Assembly (NCBI GenBank): GCA_963734065.1
Contig: CAVTFN010000007.1
Location: 124,001 to 188,000 of the forward strand
Length of the DNA: 64,000 nucleotides
From: DATBLE01 sp963734065
GTDB lineage: Bacteria; Actinomycetota; Thermoleophilia; Gaiellales; Gaiellaceae
Direction of reading: 5' to 3'
A program made the position numbers and the translations under genes. The notes below the pieces were generated by a model, which was given only the letters and a program-made list of their open reading frames with translations, made no database searches and was not told where the DNA came from. Positions within the stretch are counted from its first letter, which is position 1. Each line of letters opens with the position of its first letter. Shown here one piece after another: positions 35,229 through 43,873 of the stretch.

Positions 35229-35689
35229 TGCGGGCATATGTCGGGCTCGGGGCCAACCTGGGCGACCGCGAGGCGATGGTGCGGTCGGCGCTGGAGCAGC
35301 TCGCGGCCGAGCCCGGGGTGGAGGTGGTAGGCGTCTCGGCCTTTCGGGACACGGCTCCGGTCGGAGTGGTCGACCAGCCCCGGTTCCTGAACGCCGCAGC
35401 CGCGGTCGAGACGTCGCTGCCGGCCCGCGAGCTGCTCGACCGTCTGCTCGGGATCGAGCGCCGGCTCGGCCGGACCCGCGAGGGCCCGCGCTTCGGGCCG
35501 AGGACGATCGACCTCGACCTGCTCCTGTACGGCGACGAACGGATCGACGAGCCGGGGCTGGAGGTGCCCCATCCTCGCCTCCACGAGCGCCTGTTCGCGC
35601 TCGAGCCGCTGGTCGACCTCGACCCCGACCTGGTCGTCCCAGGGCTCGGCGCGCTGGCAGACCTCGTCGCGGGGCTACAATCCGCGTGA
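35225..35689 (+). CDS. folK: HPPK, hydroxymethyl-dihydropterin pyrophosphokinase
   Basis: 154 residues. YVGLGANLGDREAMVRSALE, the FRDTAPVGVVDQPRFLNAAA stretch, and the GPRFGPRTIDLDLLLYGD signature followed by VPHPRLHERLF. Transfers pyrophosphate from ATP to the pterin, the step before FolP. Overlaps folB; its stop overlaps the next start. Confidence 0.95.
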   Translation: MMRAYVGLGANLGDREAMVRSALEQLAAEPGVEVVGVSAFRDTAPVGVVDQPRFLNAAAAVETSLPARELLDRLLGIERRLGRTREGPRFGPRTIDLDLLLYGDERIDEPGLEVPHPRLHERLFALEPLVDLDPDLVVPGLGALADLVAGLQSA

Positions 35690-36054
35690 TGTCGCACCTC
35701 GACGAGCTCGATGAGTTCGAGGCCGATCTCGAGCTCCAGCTGAAGAAGGAGTACGCGGCGGTCTTCCCGCTGTTCCGCTACTGCGTGCTCACCCCGGACA
35801 CCACCTACCTCTGCAACAAGGTGGAGCTGCAGCCGCGGATCCAGCCCGCCTACCCGCTGTTCGAGGTCGAGATGGAGGACGTCTGGGTCTGGGACAAGAA
35901 CCGGCCGAGCCGGATCATCCCGCGCACGCGGATCTTCACCTCCGGCGACGTCACCGTCGAGGAGCTCCGCGGCGAGGGCGAAGGCCCGCCGCTGACGGCG
36001 GAAGCGCTCGCCGAGCGGATCGGCGAGACGCTCGGCGCAGACGACGACAGCTGA
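35686..36054 (+). CDS. DUF2469 family protein
   Basis: 122 residues (GTG 35686), or 121 from ATG 35689, which sits 7 bases after TACAAT. EFEADLELQLKKEYAAVFPL, then NKVELQPR and VEMEDVWVWDKNRPSRI match the actinobacterial DUF2469 family (Rv2901c-like). Acidic N- and C-termini. The function of the family is unknown to me; its usual neighbourhood in mycobacteria is different, so its place in a folate/CoA block is of interest. Confidence 0.82.
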   Translation: MMSHLDELDEFEADLELQLKKEYAAVFPLFRYCVLTPDTTYLCNKVELQPRIQPAYPLFEVEMEDVWVWDKNRPSRIIPRTRIFTSGDVTVEELRGEGEGPPLTAEALAERIGETLGADDDS

Positions 36055-36082
36055 TCCTCCGGCAGCGCGCTAGGCTCGCGCC

Positions 36083-36880
36083 GTGCTGCTCGCGGTCGAC
36101 GTCGGGAACACCCAGACCGTCTTCGGCCTGTTCGAGGGGGACAGCTTGTCGGAGCAGTTCCGGGTCGGCACCGATCGCTCGCACACGGGCGACGAGCTGG
36201 CGGTCATGCTGCGCGCCTTCGTCGACCTGGCCACCCTCGACGGAATCGTGCTGTGCTCCTCGGTGCCGCAGCTGGTCCACGAGTACGAGACGTTCTCCGA
36301 GCGGTGGGCGAAGGTCCCGCTGCTCGTGCTCGGGCCGGGAGTGCCGACGGGGATGGCGATCCGCTACGACGATCCACGTGAGGTCGGTCCCGATCGGATC
36401 GCCAACGCGGTCGCCGCGCGCGACCGCCACGGTGCGCCGGCGGTCGTCGTCGACTTCGGCACCTCGACGAACTTCGACGTCGTCTCGGCCGCTGGGGAGT
36501 TCGCGGGCGGCGTCCTCGCGCCGGGGATCGAGGTCTCGATGGACGCCCTCTTCGCGCGCGCGGCCCGGTTGCCGAAGGTTCCCTTCGAGGCGCCCGAGCG
36601 GGTGATCAGCCAGACGACGACCGCCGCGCTCCAGTCGGGGCTCGTCTATGGGTTCGCCGGGCAGGTCGACGCGATCGTCGACAGGATCCGGGAGGAGCTG
36701 GAAGCTCCCGGGGCACCGGTGGTGGCGACGGGCGGCCTGGCCCAGCTGATCGCGCCTCACACCCGGACGATCGAGCACGTCGACCCGTGGCTCACGCTCG
36801 AGGGCCTGCGTCTGGTCTGGGAGCTGAATGCCGCGGATTCCGAGCCGCAGCGGCAGGCGCGCCGGGCCAAGGAGCATTGA
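36083..36880 (+). CDS. coaX: Type III pantothenate kinase
   Basis: 265 residues. Starts LLAVDVGNTQTVFGLFEGD (the DxGNT phosphate motif), then GPDRIANAVAARDRHGAP and VDFGTSTNFDVVS, with GGVLAPGIEVSMDALFARAA; all typical of CoaX. Phosphorylates pantothenate at the start of CoA synthesis. GTG is 6 bases after TAGGCT, so likely leaderless. Stop overlaps the following epimerase (TTGA). Confidence 0.95.
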   Translation: MLLAVDVGNTQTVFGLFEGDSLSEQFRVGTDRSHTGDELAVMLRAFVDLATLDGIVLCSSVPQLVHEYETFSERWAKVPLLVLGPGVPTGMAIRYDDPREVGPDRIANAVAARDRHGAPAVVVDFGTSTNFDVVSAAGEFAGGVLAPGIEVSMDALFARAARLPKVPFEAPERVISQTTTAALQSGLVYGFAGQVDAIVDRIREELEAPGAPVVATGGLAQLIAPHTRTIEHVDPWLTLEGLRLVWELNAADSEPQRQARRAKEH

Positions 36881-37815
36881 CCGGCGGGGCTCCTGCGGGC
36901 GGCGGGCTCGACGGCCGGCGCGTGCTCGTCACGGGCGCTTCGGGATTCATCGGCTCTCGGCTCTGCTCGCGGCTCCGCCTGCTCGGAGCCGAGGTCCATG
37001 GGACGTCGCGGCAGCCGGCGGCGGCAACCGACGGCGACGTCGCGTGGCTGGTCGGCGACCTCGGCGACCCGGACGACGTCGAGCGGGCGTTCGAGGTCGT
37101 TCGGCCGGATGTCGTCTTCCATCTCGCCAGCCGGGTCGCCGGCGACCGTGACGTCGAGCTCGTGCAGCCGATGCTGGCGGACAACCTGCTCGGCGCCGTC
37201 AACGTGCTGGTCGCAGCCGAGAGGTGTGGACAGCCGCGGGTCGTCCTCGCCGGATCGATGGAGGAACCCGCGCCCCACAGCCGGCACGCGGTGGCGTCGT
37301 CGCCCTACGCGGCGGCCAAGTGGGCGGCGACGGGCTACGCGCGCATGTTCCACGCGCTCTACGCGCTGCCCGTCGTCGTGCTCCGGATCTTCATGGTCTA
37401 CGGGCAGGGTCAGCGCGACCGGACGAAGCTGGTTCCCTACGTGATCGAGTCGCTCCTGCGCGGAGAGCCCCCGCGGCTCACGGGCGGTACGAGAGCGGTC
37501 GACTGGATCTACGTCGACGACGTGGTCGATGCGCTGCTGAGCGCGGCGCAGGCACCGAAAGTCGAGGGAAAGGTCCTGGACGTCGGATCCGGCTCGACGG
37601 TGACGATCCGGGACCTCGTGCGGCGGCTGGCGACGACGATGGGCACGACGATCGAGCCGGTCTTCGGCGAGCTCGCCGATCGTCCCGCGGAGACGGAGGA
37701 GGTCGCGGAGGTGCGGCCGACCGAAGAGGCGCTCGGCTGGAGGCCCGCGACGACGCTCGACCGGGGCCTGCGGCTCACGGTGGACTGGTACGCCGAACGT
37801 GCGGCCTCGGCCTAG
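36877..37815 (+). CDS. NAD-dependent epimerase/dehydratase
   Basis: 312 residues from TTG 36877, overlapping the coaX stop. Rossmann motif LVTGASGFIGSRL, VFHLAS, active-site SSPYAAAKWAATGYARM (Tyr-x3-Lys), RIFMVYGQGQRDRTKLVP and DWIYVDDVVDALL. Extended SDR acting on an NDP-sugar. The upstream Ser/Thr is present as AGSMEEP. It sits outside the polysaccharide locus and ends on CTAG shared with convergent dus. Confidence 0.88.
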   Translation: MTGGAPAGGGLDGRRVLVTGASGFIGSRLCSRLRLLGAEVHGTSRQPAAATDGDVAWLVGDLGDPDDVERAFEVVRPDVVFHLASRVAGDRDVELVQPMLADNLLGAVNVLVAAERCGQPRVVLAGSMEEPAPHSRHAVASSPYAAAKWAATGYARMFHALYALPVVVLRIFMVYGQGQRDRTKLVPYVIESLLRGEPPRLTGGTRAVDWIYVDDVVDALLSAAQAPKVEGKVLDVGSGSTVTIRDLVRRLATTMGTTIEPVFGELADRPAETEEVAEVRPTEEALGWRPATTLDRGLRLTVDWYAERAASA

Positions 37816-38870
37816 CCGCCGCCGTAGATCGAGACCGGGAGCTCGAGCAGCCGGTCGTCGACCTGCGGCTGCTCGGCCTCGAGGCGGGCGAGCACGTCCG
37901 CGGCGCCGGGCGCCGCCGCCAGCAGGCGTTCGACCACCGCGTCGGTCGAGTCGAGCAGGACCAACTCCTGCTTGAAGGGCCGCGGAAACCGGCCGCGGCC
38001 CAGGTACCAGCCGTAGAACTTCTTCAGGAACCCGGACGCGCGGCGCTCGCCCATCTCCCGGACGGTCTCGCGGACGAAGAGGATCAGCTCGGCGGCGACC
38101 TCCTCGCGCGTTGGCTCGGGCTCGTCGCCGTCGACGATCTCCCGCAGCACCCACGGGTTGCCCTGCGCGCCCCGGCCGATCATCACTGCGGCGGCGCCCG
38201 TGCTCGCGAGCACGGCCTGCGCCCGGGCGCGCGACGTGACGTCCCCGCAGGCGATCACGGGCACGTCGACCAGGTCGACGAGCTCGGCGGTCACGGAATG
38301 GTCGGCCGTCCCGGTGTACATCTGCTTGGCCGAGCGCGGGTGGAGCGTCAGGGTTGCCGCGCCCGCGTCGACCAGCCGAGGGCCGACGTCCAGGCAGGCG
38401 CGCGAGCCGTCCTCCAGCCCGCGGCGCATCTTCACGGAGACCGGCACGTCCACGGCATCGGCGACCGTGGCGACGATCCGCTCCGCCCGCCCCGGGTCGT
38501 CGAGCAGCGTCGCCCCGGCGCCGGTCTTCGTCACCTTGCGCACGGGGCAGCCGAAGTTGATGTCGACGATGTCCGCTCCTGCCTCGACGACCATCTCCGC
38601 CGCCTCCGCCATCAGCGCTGGCTCGGAGCCGAAGATCTGCACGGCGAGCGGATGCTCGTCCGACGCGATCCTCAGATAGCCGAGCGTCCGCTCGTTGCCG
38701 TGGTGGAGGCCGGCGCAGCTGACCATCTCCGAACAGACGAGCCCCGCGCCGAACCGGCGGCCCTGCCGGCGGAAGGCCTGCACGCTGACGCCGGCCATCG
38801 GGGCGAGCACCACGCGCGACGTCACCTCGACCGGCCCGATCCACCAGGAAGACCGCAGATCGACGCCCAA
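37812..38870 (-). CDS. dus: tRNA-dihydrouridine synthase
   Basis: 352 residues from TTG 38870; the frame is open to 38930. LAPMAGVSVQAFRR, VQIFGSEPALMAEAA, DINFGCPVRKVTKTGAGATL (catalytic Cys), HPRSAKQMYTG and GDVTSRARAQ are diagnostic. Reduces U to D in tRNA using FMN. The extra upstream residues look non-homologous, so I use the shorter form; the exact start is uncertain. Divergent from greA. Confidence 0.9.
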   Translation of the reverse strand: MGVDLRSSWWIGPVEVTSRVVLAPMAGVSVQAFRRQGRRFGAGLVCSEMVSCAGLHHGNERTLGYLRIASDEHPLAVQIFGSEPALMAEAAEMVVEAGADIVDINFGCPVRKVTKTGAGATLLDDPGRAERIVATVADAVDVPVSVKMRRGLEDGSRACLDVGPRLVDAGAATLTLHPRSAKQMYTGTADHSVTAELVDLVDVPVIACGDVTSRARAQAVLASTGAAAVMIGRGAQGNPWVLREIVDGDEPEPTREEVAAELILFVRETVREMGERRASGFLKKFYGWYLGRGRFPRPFKQELVLLDSTDAVVERLLAAAPGAADVLARLEAEQPQVDDRLLELPVSIYGGG

Positions 38871-38900
38871 GACGAGCGGAAATCGTAGCCGCAGGCACCC

Positions 38901-38930
38901 TTGCGCAGGGGCGGCCGCTGCCGGTACCAT
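38901..38930 (+). promoter_or_regulatory. greA promoter
   Basis: TTGCGC (38901-38906), 18-bp spacer, TACCAT (38925-38930). It gives a leader of about 50 bases with CGAGGAGGG as ribosome-binding site before the TTG start. Confidence 0.55.
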
Positions 38931-38986
38931 TCCGGCCCGCGACGGCGCCGTGTGCGCCGCGTGTTTCTTTCGAGGAGGGCCGTACG

Positions 38987-39463
38987 TTGGCGAAGGAAGT
39001 CATCCTCACCAAAGAGGGTTACGAGAAGCTGAAGCAGGAGATCGAGTACCTCTCGACCGAAAAGCGTCGTGAGGTGGCCGAGCGCATCCGGGTCGCGCGC
39101 GAGTTCGGGGACATCGCAGAGAACTCGGAGTACGACGACGCGAAGAACGAGCAGGCCCTCGTCGAGCATCGGATCGCGACGCTCGAGGAGCGGCTGCTGT
39201 CCGCCCGCGTGATCGAGAAGAAGGACATCGCGAAGGACGTCGTCTCCGTCGGCTCGCACGTCAAGCTGCGCGACATGGGCGCGAACAAGACCTTCGAGTA
39301 CCGGATCGTCGGCTCCGCGGAGGCGAACCCCGCCGAGCAGAAGCTCTCGAACGAGTCGCCGGTCGGCAAGGCGATCATCGGCAAGAAGAAGGGCGAGGTC
39401 GTCGAGGTGGCGGCCCCCCGCGGCTCGCTCAAGTTCAAGATCCTGGAAATCAAAGCGGCCTAG
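38987..39463 (+). CDS. greA: Transcription elongation factor GreA
   Basis: 158 residues, standard length. N-terminal coiled coil begins ILTKEGYEKLKQEIEYL and contains the conserved acidic turn REFGDIAENSEYDDAK; C-terminal FKBP-like domain SPVGKAIIGKKKGEVVEV. It rescues backtracked RNA polymerase by stimulating transcript cleavage. TTG start supported by a strong GAGGAGGG 7-12 bases upstream. Confidence 0.95.
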   Translation: MAKEVILTKEGYEKLKQEIEYLSTEKRREVAERIRVAREFGDIAENSEYDDAKNEQALVEHRIATLEERLLSARVIEKKDIAKDVVSVGSHVKLRDMGANKTFEYRIVGSAEANPAEQKLSNESPVGKAIIGKKKGEVVEVAAPRGSLKFKILEIKAA

Positions 39464-39481
39464 CGTCGCTGCCGCCGAAAG

Positions 39482-39509
39482 GCAGTGACAGGCTTAAGCC
39501 TGTCACTGC
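39482..39509. repeat. 28-bp perfect palindromic repeat
   Basis: Begins GCAGTGACAGG, centre CTTAAG, and is self-complementary over all 28 bases. It is a cruciform/hairpin candidate just after greA (19 bases past its stop) and 31 bases before lysS. A second, imperfect copy is at 26459-26486. Confidence 0.8.
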
Positions 39510-39540
39510 ACGAAACGCCAGCACCTAGACTCGGCACGCG

Positions 39541-40932
39541 ATGACCCGGTCGAGCAGGCTTCCCAAGCGGTTTCCGGATCGGGACGAGATCGCTGTTGTT
39601 CGCGACGAGGCGGAGGCCTTGGAGCCCGACGCGGAGGCGGACGCGACCCGGCGGCTGGCCGGCCGGGTGATGGCGCGTCGCGACCTCGGGAAGCTCGTTT
39701 TCCTCGATCTCGTCGACCGCTCCGGGCGCATCCAGCTGCTCGTGCAGCCGGACCGGATCGGAGACGGCGTCGACCTCGACCTCGGCGACGTGATCGGCGT
39801 CACCGGGAAACCGGCGAAGAGCCGCCGCGGCGAGCCCAGCCTCGCCGTCGACCGGCTCGAGTTGCTCGCCAAGACGAGGCGGCCGCTGCCGGACACCTTC
39901 CACGGCGTCACCGACGTCGAGACCCGGTACCGGCAGCGCTACCTCGACCTGCTGATGAGCGACGAGTCGCGCGGGCTCGCGATCGCGCGCACCAGGATCG
40001 TCGCGGCGATCCGCGCCTACCTCGACGGGGAGGGCTTCCTCGAGGTGGAGACGCCGATCCTCCAGCCGCGCTACGGCGGCGGCTTCGCCGAGCCGTTCGT
40101 CACGCACTCCAACGAGCTCGACGCCGACCTCTACCTCCGGATCGCGGACGAGCTCTACCTCAAGCGGCTGATCGTCGGCGGGCTCGAGAAGGTGTACGAG
40201 CTCTCGAAGGACTTCCGCAACGAGAGCATCTCGTACAAGCACTCGCCGGAGTTCACGCAGGTCGAGTGGTACGAGGCCTACGCGGACTACCGCGACACGA
40301 TGGAGCGCACCGAGGCGCTCGTCCTCGCCGCGGCGCAGGCCGTGGGCTCGCCGACGGTCACCTTCCGCGGCCACGAGATCGACCTGTCGCCGCCCTGGCA
40401 GCGCGTGCGCTTCGTCGAGGCGCTCGAGGCCAGGGGTGTCTGGTCGCGCGACGAGGGGGAGCTGCGCGCGAAGCTGGAGGCGGCCGGTGTCGACACCGGC
40501 CGCGACCGCTCGTGGTCCCAGCTCGTCGACCACGCGTACTCGCATTTCGTCGAGCCGGAGCTGATCCAGCCGACCTTCGTCTACAACTGGCCGCTCGAGC
40601 TCTCGCCCTTCGCGCGCACGACCGACGACGACGAGACGCTCGTCGAGCGCTTCGAGGCGGTCGTCGCCGGCATGGAGTTCGCGAACGCGTTCAGCGAGCT
40701 GAACGACGCGGGGGAGCAGGAGGAGCGGTTCGCGTTGCAGGAGGCGGAGCGGGAAGCGGGGGCGGATGAGTCCGAGCCCGGCGACCCCGACTTCGTCGAG
40801 GCGCTGTCGTACGGGATGCCGCCCACCGGCGGCTGCGGGGTCGGCATCGACCGGCTGGCGATGCTGCTCACCGGCCGCGACTCGATTCGCGACGTCATCC
40901 TCTTCCCGGCGCTGCGCGAACGGGCGCCGTAG
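39541..40932 (+). CDS. lysS: Lysyl-tRNA synthetase, class II
   Basis: 463 residues, somewhat shorter than the usual 490-510. N-terminal OB-fold anticodon domain (GRVMARRDLGKLVFLDLVD), class II motif 1 region ending VETPILQP, motif 2 FRNESISYKHSPEFTQVEWY and motif 3 GCGVGIDRLAMLLTG. Charges tRNA-Lys. A TAGACT box lies 9 bases before ATG. It may also feed the MprF-like protein at 10.7 kb if that uses lysyl-tRNA. Confidence 0.94.
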   Translation: MTRSSRLPKRFPDRDEIAVVRDEAEALEPDAEADATRRLAGRVMARRDLGKLVFLDLVDRSGRIQLLVQPDRIGDGVDLDLGDVIGVTGKPAKSRRGEPSLAVDRLELLAKTRRPLPDTFHGVTDVETRYRQRYLDLLMSDESRGLAIARTRIVAAIRAYLDGEGFLEVETPILQPRYGGGFAEPFVTHSNELDADLYLRIADELYLKRLIVGGLEKVYELSKDFRNESISYKHSPEFTQVEWYEAYADYRDTMERTEALVLAAAQAVGSPTVTFRGHEIDLSPPWQRVRFVEALEARGVWSRDEGELRAKLEAAGVDTGRDRSWSQLVDHAYSHFVEPELIQPTFVYNWPLELSPFARTTDDDETLVERFEAVVAGMEFANAFSELNDAGEQEERFALQEAEREAGADESEPGDPDFVEALSYGMPPTGGCGVGIDRLAMLLTGRDSIRDVILFPALRERAP

Positions 40933-42135
40933 ATGACGGGCGTCCGGCGGCGGGTCCTCGTCGTGTCGCCCTTCCCGCCGCGGCTCGACGGTCGACACGG
41001 CGGCAGCCGGGCCGTCGCCCAGCTGATCGCGGGGCTGGCCGCCCGCCACGCGATCGGCCTGCTCGTCCTCCGCGACCACGAGGAGCCCGGTGTCGACGAG
41101 CCGCTGCGGAAGGCCTGTGACCTGGTGGTCGAGGTGGAGATCCCGGCGGTGGGGCCGTCGCTGCGCGTCCGCGCCGCCAACAAGCTACGGATGCTCAGTG
41201 CTCTCGTGCACGGCCTGCCCAGCTGGGCGGTTCAGCGGAGCGCACCGGACTTCGAGGATCGCCTGACCGAGGTGGTGGAGCAGTGGCGGCCCGACATCGT
41301 GCAGCTCGAGTACCGGATCATGGGCCAGTACCTCGCGACGCTCCGCGCCCACTCGGTGCCGTGCGTGCTCGTCGACCCGGATCCGGACGGCCCTGAGTCG
41401 ATGCCTTCTGCGCTCCTGAGCCGCGCGGAGCGCAGAGCCTGGACGTCGCTCGGTCGCACCGTCGCCGGTCAGGTGGACTCCTGGGTGGTCTTCACCGAAC
41501 GGGACCGCCGCGAGGTGGCCAGGCTGGGAGCCCGTACGCCGATCGTCTGCATCCACCTCGCCTACGACGTTCCGGACCGCCCGCTCGATCCCGCCGGAAC
41601 CGACCCGCACCGCATCCTCTGGGTCGGGAGCTTCATCCATCCCCCGAATGTGGATGCAGCCGTTTGCCTGGCGCAAGACATCTTCCCGGCCGTGAGAGCC
41701 AGGGTCCCCGACGCCTCGCTCGAGCTGGTCGGCTCCTACGTGACGCCGGAGGTGCGGGCCCTGGGAGGCGACGGCGTCGTCGTCCAGGGCGACGTTGCCG
41801 ACGTCCGGCCTCACCTCGATGCCGCAGCGGTGCTCGCCGCCGCCGTCCGGACCGGTGGGGGCATGCGCGTGAAGATCCTGGAGGGGCTCGCCGCCGGAAA
41901 GGCGATCGTCGCGACGCCGCTCGCCCTGGAGGGACTGGCCCTGCGCGACGGCGAGCAGGTTCGGGTCGCCGAGGGCGACGCGGCCTTCGCCGACGCCGTC
42001 GTCGATCTGCTCACAGACGCCGAGGGCCGCGTCGCGATCGCGAGGGCCGCGCGGGAATGGGCGGAGCTGCATCTGGGCATGGATGCCCAGGTGCGTGCGT
42101 ACGAGGATCTCTACGCGTCCCTGCTCGACTCCTAG
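40933..42135 (+). CDS. Glycosyltransferase family 4
   Basis: 400 residues. GT-B fold: N-terminal VLVVSPFPPRLDGRHGGSRA and C-terminal ILWVGSFIHPPNVDAAVCLA, GGGMRVKILEGLAAGKAIVATPLALEG with the Glu-x7-like nucleotide-sugar motif. Retaining sugar transferase at the membrane face. ATG directly follows the lysS stop. First gene of the polysaccharide region; ends on CTAG shared with the convergent flippase gene. Confidence 0.85.
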   Translation: MTGVRRRVLVVSPFPPRLDGRHGGSRAVAQLIAGLAARHAIGLLVLRDHEEPGVDEPLRKACDLVVEVEIPAVGPSLRVRAANKLRMLSALVHGLPSWAVQRSAPDFEDRLTEVVEQWRPDIVQLEYRIMGQYLATLRAHSVPCVLVDPDPDGPESMPSALLSRAERRAWTSLGRTVAGQVDSWVVFTERDRREVARLGARTPIVCIHLAYDVPDRPLDPAGTDPHRILWVGSFIHPPNVDAAVCLAQDIFPAVRARVPDASLELVGSYVTPEVRALGGDGVVVQGDVADVRPHLDAAAVLAAAVRTGGGMRVKILEGLAAGKAIVATPLALEGLALRDGEQVRVAEGDAAFADAVVDLLTDAEGRVAIARAAREWAELHLGMDAQVRAYEDLYASLLDS

Positions 42136-43724
42136 GCGGGGGCGCGGGCCGGTCGGGCCGAAAGGCGTTCGAGCACGCGCGTGAACCGGCCGCGCCGCCC
42201 CACCACGCGGATCAGGAACGACGCGTCGTCCTCCGAGACGGCGCGCACGACCAGCGCGCCGGCCGCGAGCGTCACGACCAGCGCGAGGGTGGCGAGGACG
42301 AACATGCCCGGCCCTTCGTCCACGAGCAGGACGAGCCGCGCGACCGCGCCCGCGACCGCAGAGATCGCGATGACGCGGAGGACGGAGCTCCAACCCAGAA
42401 GGATGCCGCCGACCAGCCGGATCGAAGCTGCGAGCAGGAGCGCCGTCGCCACCACGGAGGCGCACGTGTTGGCGATCGCGGCGCCGATCGCGTCGAGCGG
42501 CTGGACGAGCGCGATCGCCAGCCCGATGTCGACGGCGGCGGCAATGGCACTGATCACCACCGGTGCCCGCACCCGGCCGTGTCCGACGAGCACCGCGCCG
42601 GCCGCACCGGCGAGGGGCGTGAGCGGCACGGTCAGGATGACGATCAGCAGGACGTGGCCGGCGCCGGCGTACCGGTGGCCGTAGAGGAGCCGGAGGAGGT
42701 CCGGGCCGAGGGCGAGGCCCGCGGCGGTGATCGGGATCGCGAACAGGAGGCTGAGGCGCAGGACGCGCGAGAACCCGTTCCGGATCCGGTCGGTCTCCCC
42801 GCTGCCGGTCAGCGCCGCCACCGACGGGATCAGGACCGCGCCGAAGGCCCGCGGCACCGCGATCAGCGCAGCGGTCGCCGAGAACGCGATCGAGTAGAAA
42901 GCGATCTGCCTGTCGGTGGAGTAGTGCTCCAGGATGAAGAACTCCGACCGCTGGCTGACGACGAGATTGAGGATCACGGGCACCGACATCGCCAGCGAGA
43001 ACCACAACACGGCGGACCGCGGCTCGACCATCGACTCGGGCGCCTTGCCGAAGCCGGCGAGCACGCCCCGCGCGAGGATCTCGCTCCACACCCAGCGCGC
43101 GACGGCGGTGGCTGCGACCACCGCCAGCATGCCGCTGATCCCGCCGCCGAGCTCGAGCACCACCAGCGTCGCGACCACCGACACCGCGCCCGTGATCAGC
43201 ACCGAGTACGCGAACGGACGCCACTGCTGGGTGCCGAGCAGGATGTTGCCCGGGACGACGTTGAGCACGCCCGCCAGTGCCGCGATCCCGCCCCAGATCC
43301 ACGCCCAGCCGGGTTCCGCACCGAGCAGCGCCGCCGCGACCAGGGCGAGGCCGCCGACACAGCCCGCGAGGACGGCGATCGGCATCGTGCTTCGGACGAG
43401 CGATCGCAGCGAGGGCTCGCGGCCACGCCCGACGAGGTCTCCCGTGAAGCGGAGCAGCGCGTTGGCGAGCCCGCCACCGAGGAACGTCTGCACGACGATG
43501 ACGATGAAGGCGATGTAGCTCTGCCGGCCCATCTCGTCGGGCGTGAGGATCCGCGCGGCGATGATCGAGGTGAAGAGCGTGAACGCAAAGGGGCCGATCT
43601 GCGCGGCCCCCTGCCAGAGCCCTCCGCGGAAGGCGCGCGTTCCCGCGGTCTGCTCGAGCGCTTCCTCGCCGTCGCGCGCGTTCGAAGGAGGGGATGCCGG
43701 CCGCGGTTTCGATTCGATCCCCAT
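42132..43724 (-). CDS. MOP-superfamily polysaccharide flippase (Wzx-like)
   Basis: 530 residues from ATG 43724, with AGAGAGG upstream. The first ~35 residues are cytosolic, then about 12-14 helices: AAQIGPFAFTLFTSIIAARILTPDEMG, GGLANALLRF, VPRAFGAVLIPSVAAL, LLRLLYGHRYAGAG. Flips lipid-linked oligosaccharide to the outside. Divergent from a second flippase gene about 85-145 bp away, so the locus has two exporters. Confidence 0.85.
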   Translation of the reverse strand: MGIESKPRPASPPSNARDGEEALEQTAGTRAFRGGLWQGAAQIGPFAFTLFTSIIAARILTPDEMGRQSYIAFIVIVVQTFLGGGLANALLRFTGDLVGRGREPSLRSLVRSTMPIAVLAGCVGGLALVAAALLGAEPGWAWIWGGIAALAGVLNVVPGNILLGTQQWRPFAYSVLITGAVSVVATLVVLELGGGISGMLAVVAATAVARWVWSEILARGVLAGFGKAPESMVEPRSAVLWFSLAMSVPVILNLVVSQRSEFFILEHYSTDRQIAFYSIAFSATAALIAVPRAFGAVLIPSVAALTGSGETDRIRNGFSRVLRLSLLFAIPITAAGLALGPDLLRLLYGHRYAGAGHVLLIVILTVPLTPLAGAAGAVLVGHGRVRAPVVISAIAAAVDIGLAIALVQPLDAIGAAIANTCASVVATALLLAASIRLVGGILLGWSSVLRVIAISAVAGAVARLVLLVDEGPGMFVLATLALVVTLAAGALVVRAVSEDDASFLIRVVGRRGRFTRVLERLSARPARAPA

Positions 43725-43795
43725 CCGCCTCTCTCTTAGCACGAGTCGCCGGACGGGGCCTCCTTCCGCCCGTCCGAACCATCCCGGGGCGGCAC

Positions 43796-43801
43796 TAGAC
43801 T
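43796..43801 (+). promoter_or_regulatory. -10 box before the leader ORF and second flippase
   Basis: TAGACT, 6 bases before an ATG at 43808. The spacing matches the many probable leaderless starts in this window. Confidence 0.45.
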
Positions 43802-43807
43802 CGGCCG

Positions 43808-43873
43808 ATGCCGGTCGCGCAGCGGTTGACGAACGGCGTGCCCGCCCACCACCTCCCGGCGACGGGCTGGTGA
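43808..43873 (+). CDS. Possible 21-residue leader peptide coupled to the flippase
   Basis: ATG six bases after TAGACT, then 21 codons (starts MPVAQRLTNGV) ending TGG TGA. Its TGA overlaps the GTG of the flippase gene as GTGA. Too short to recognise. The flippase start has no good ribosome-binding site of its own, so ribosomes finishing this ORF may reinitiate there. Inference from position only. Confidence 0.4.
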   Translation: MPVAQRLTNGVPAHHLPATGW

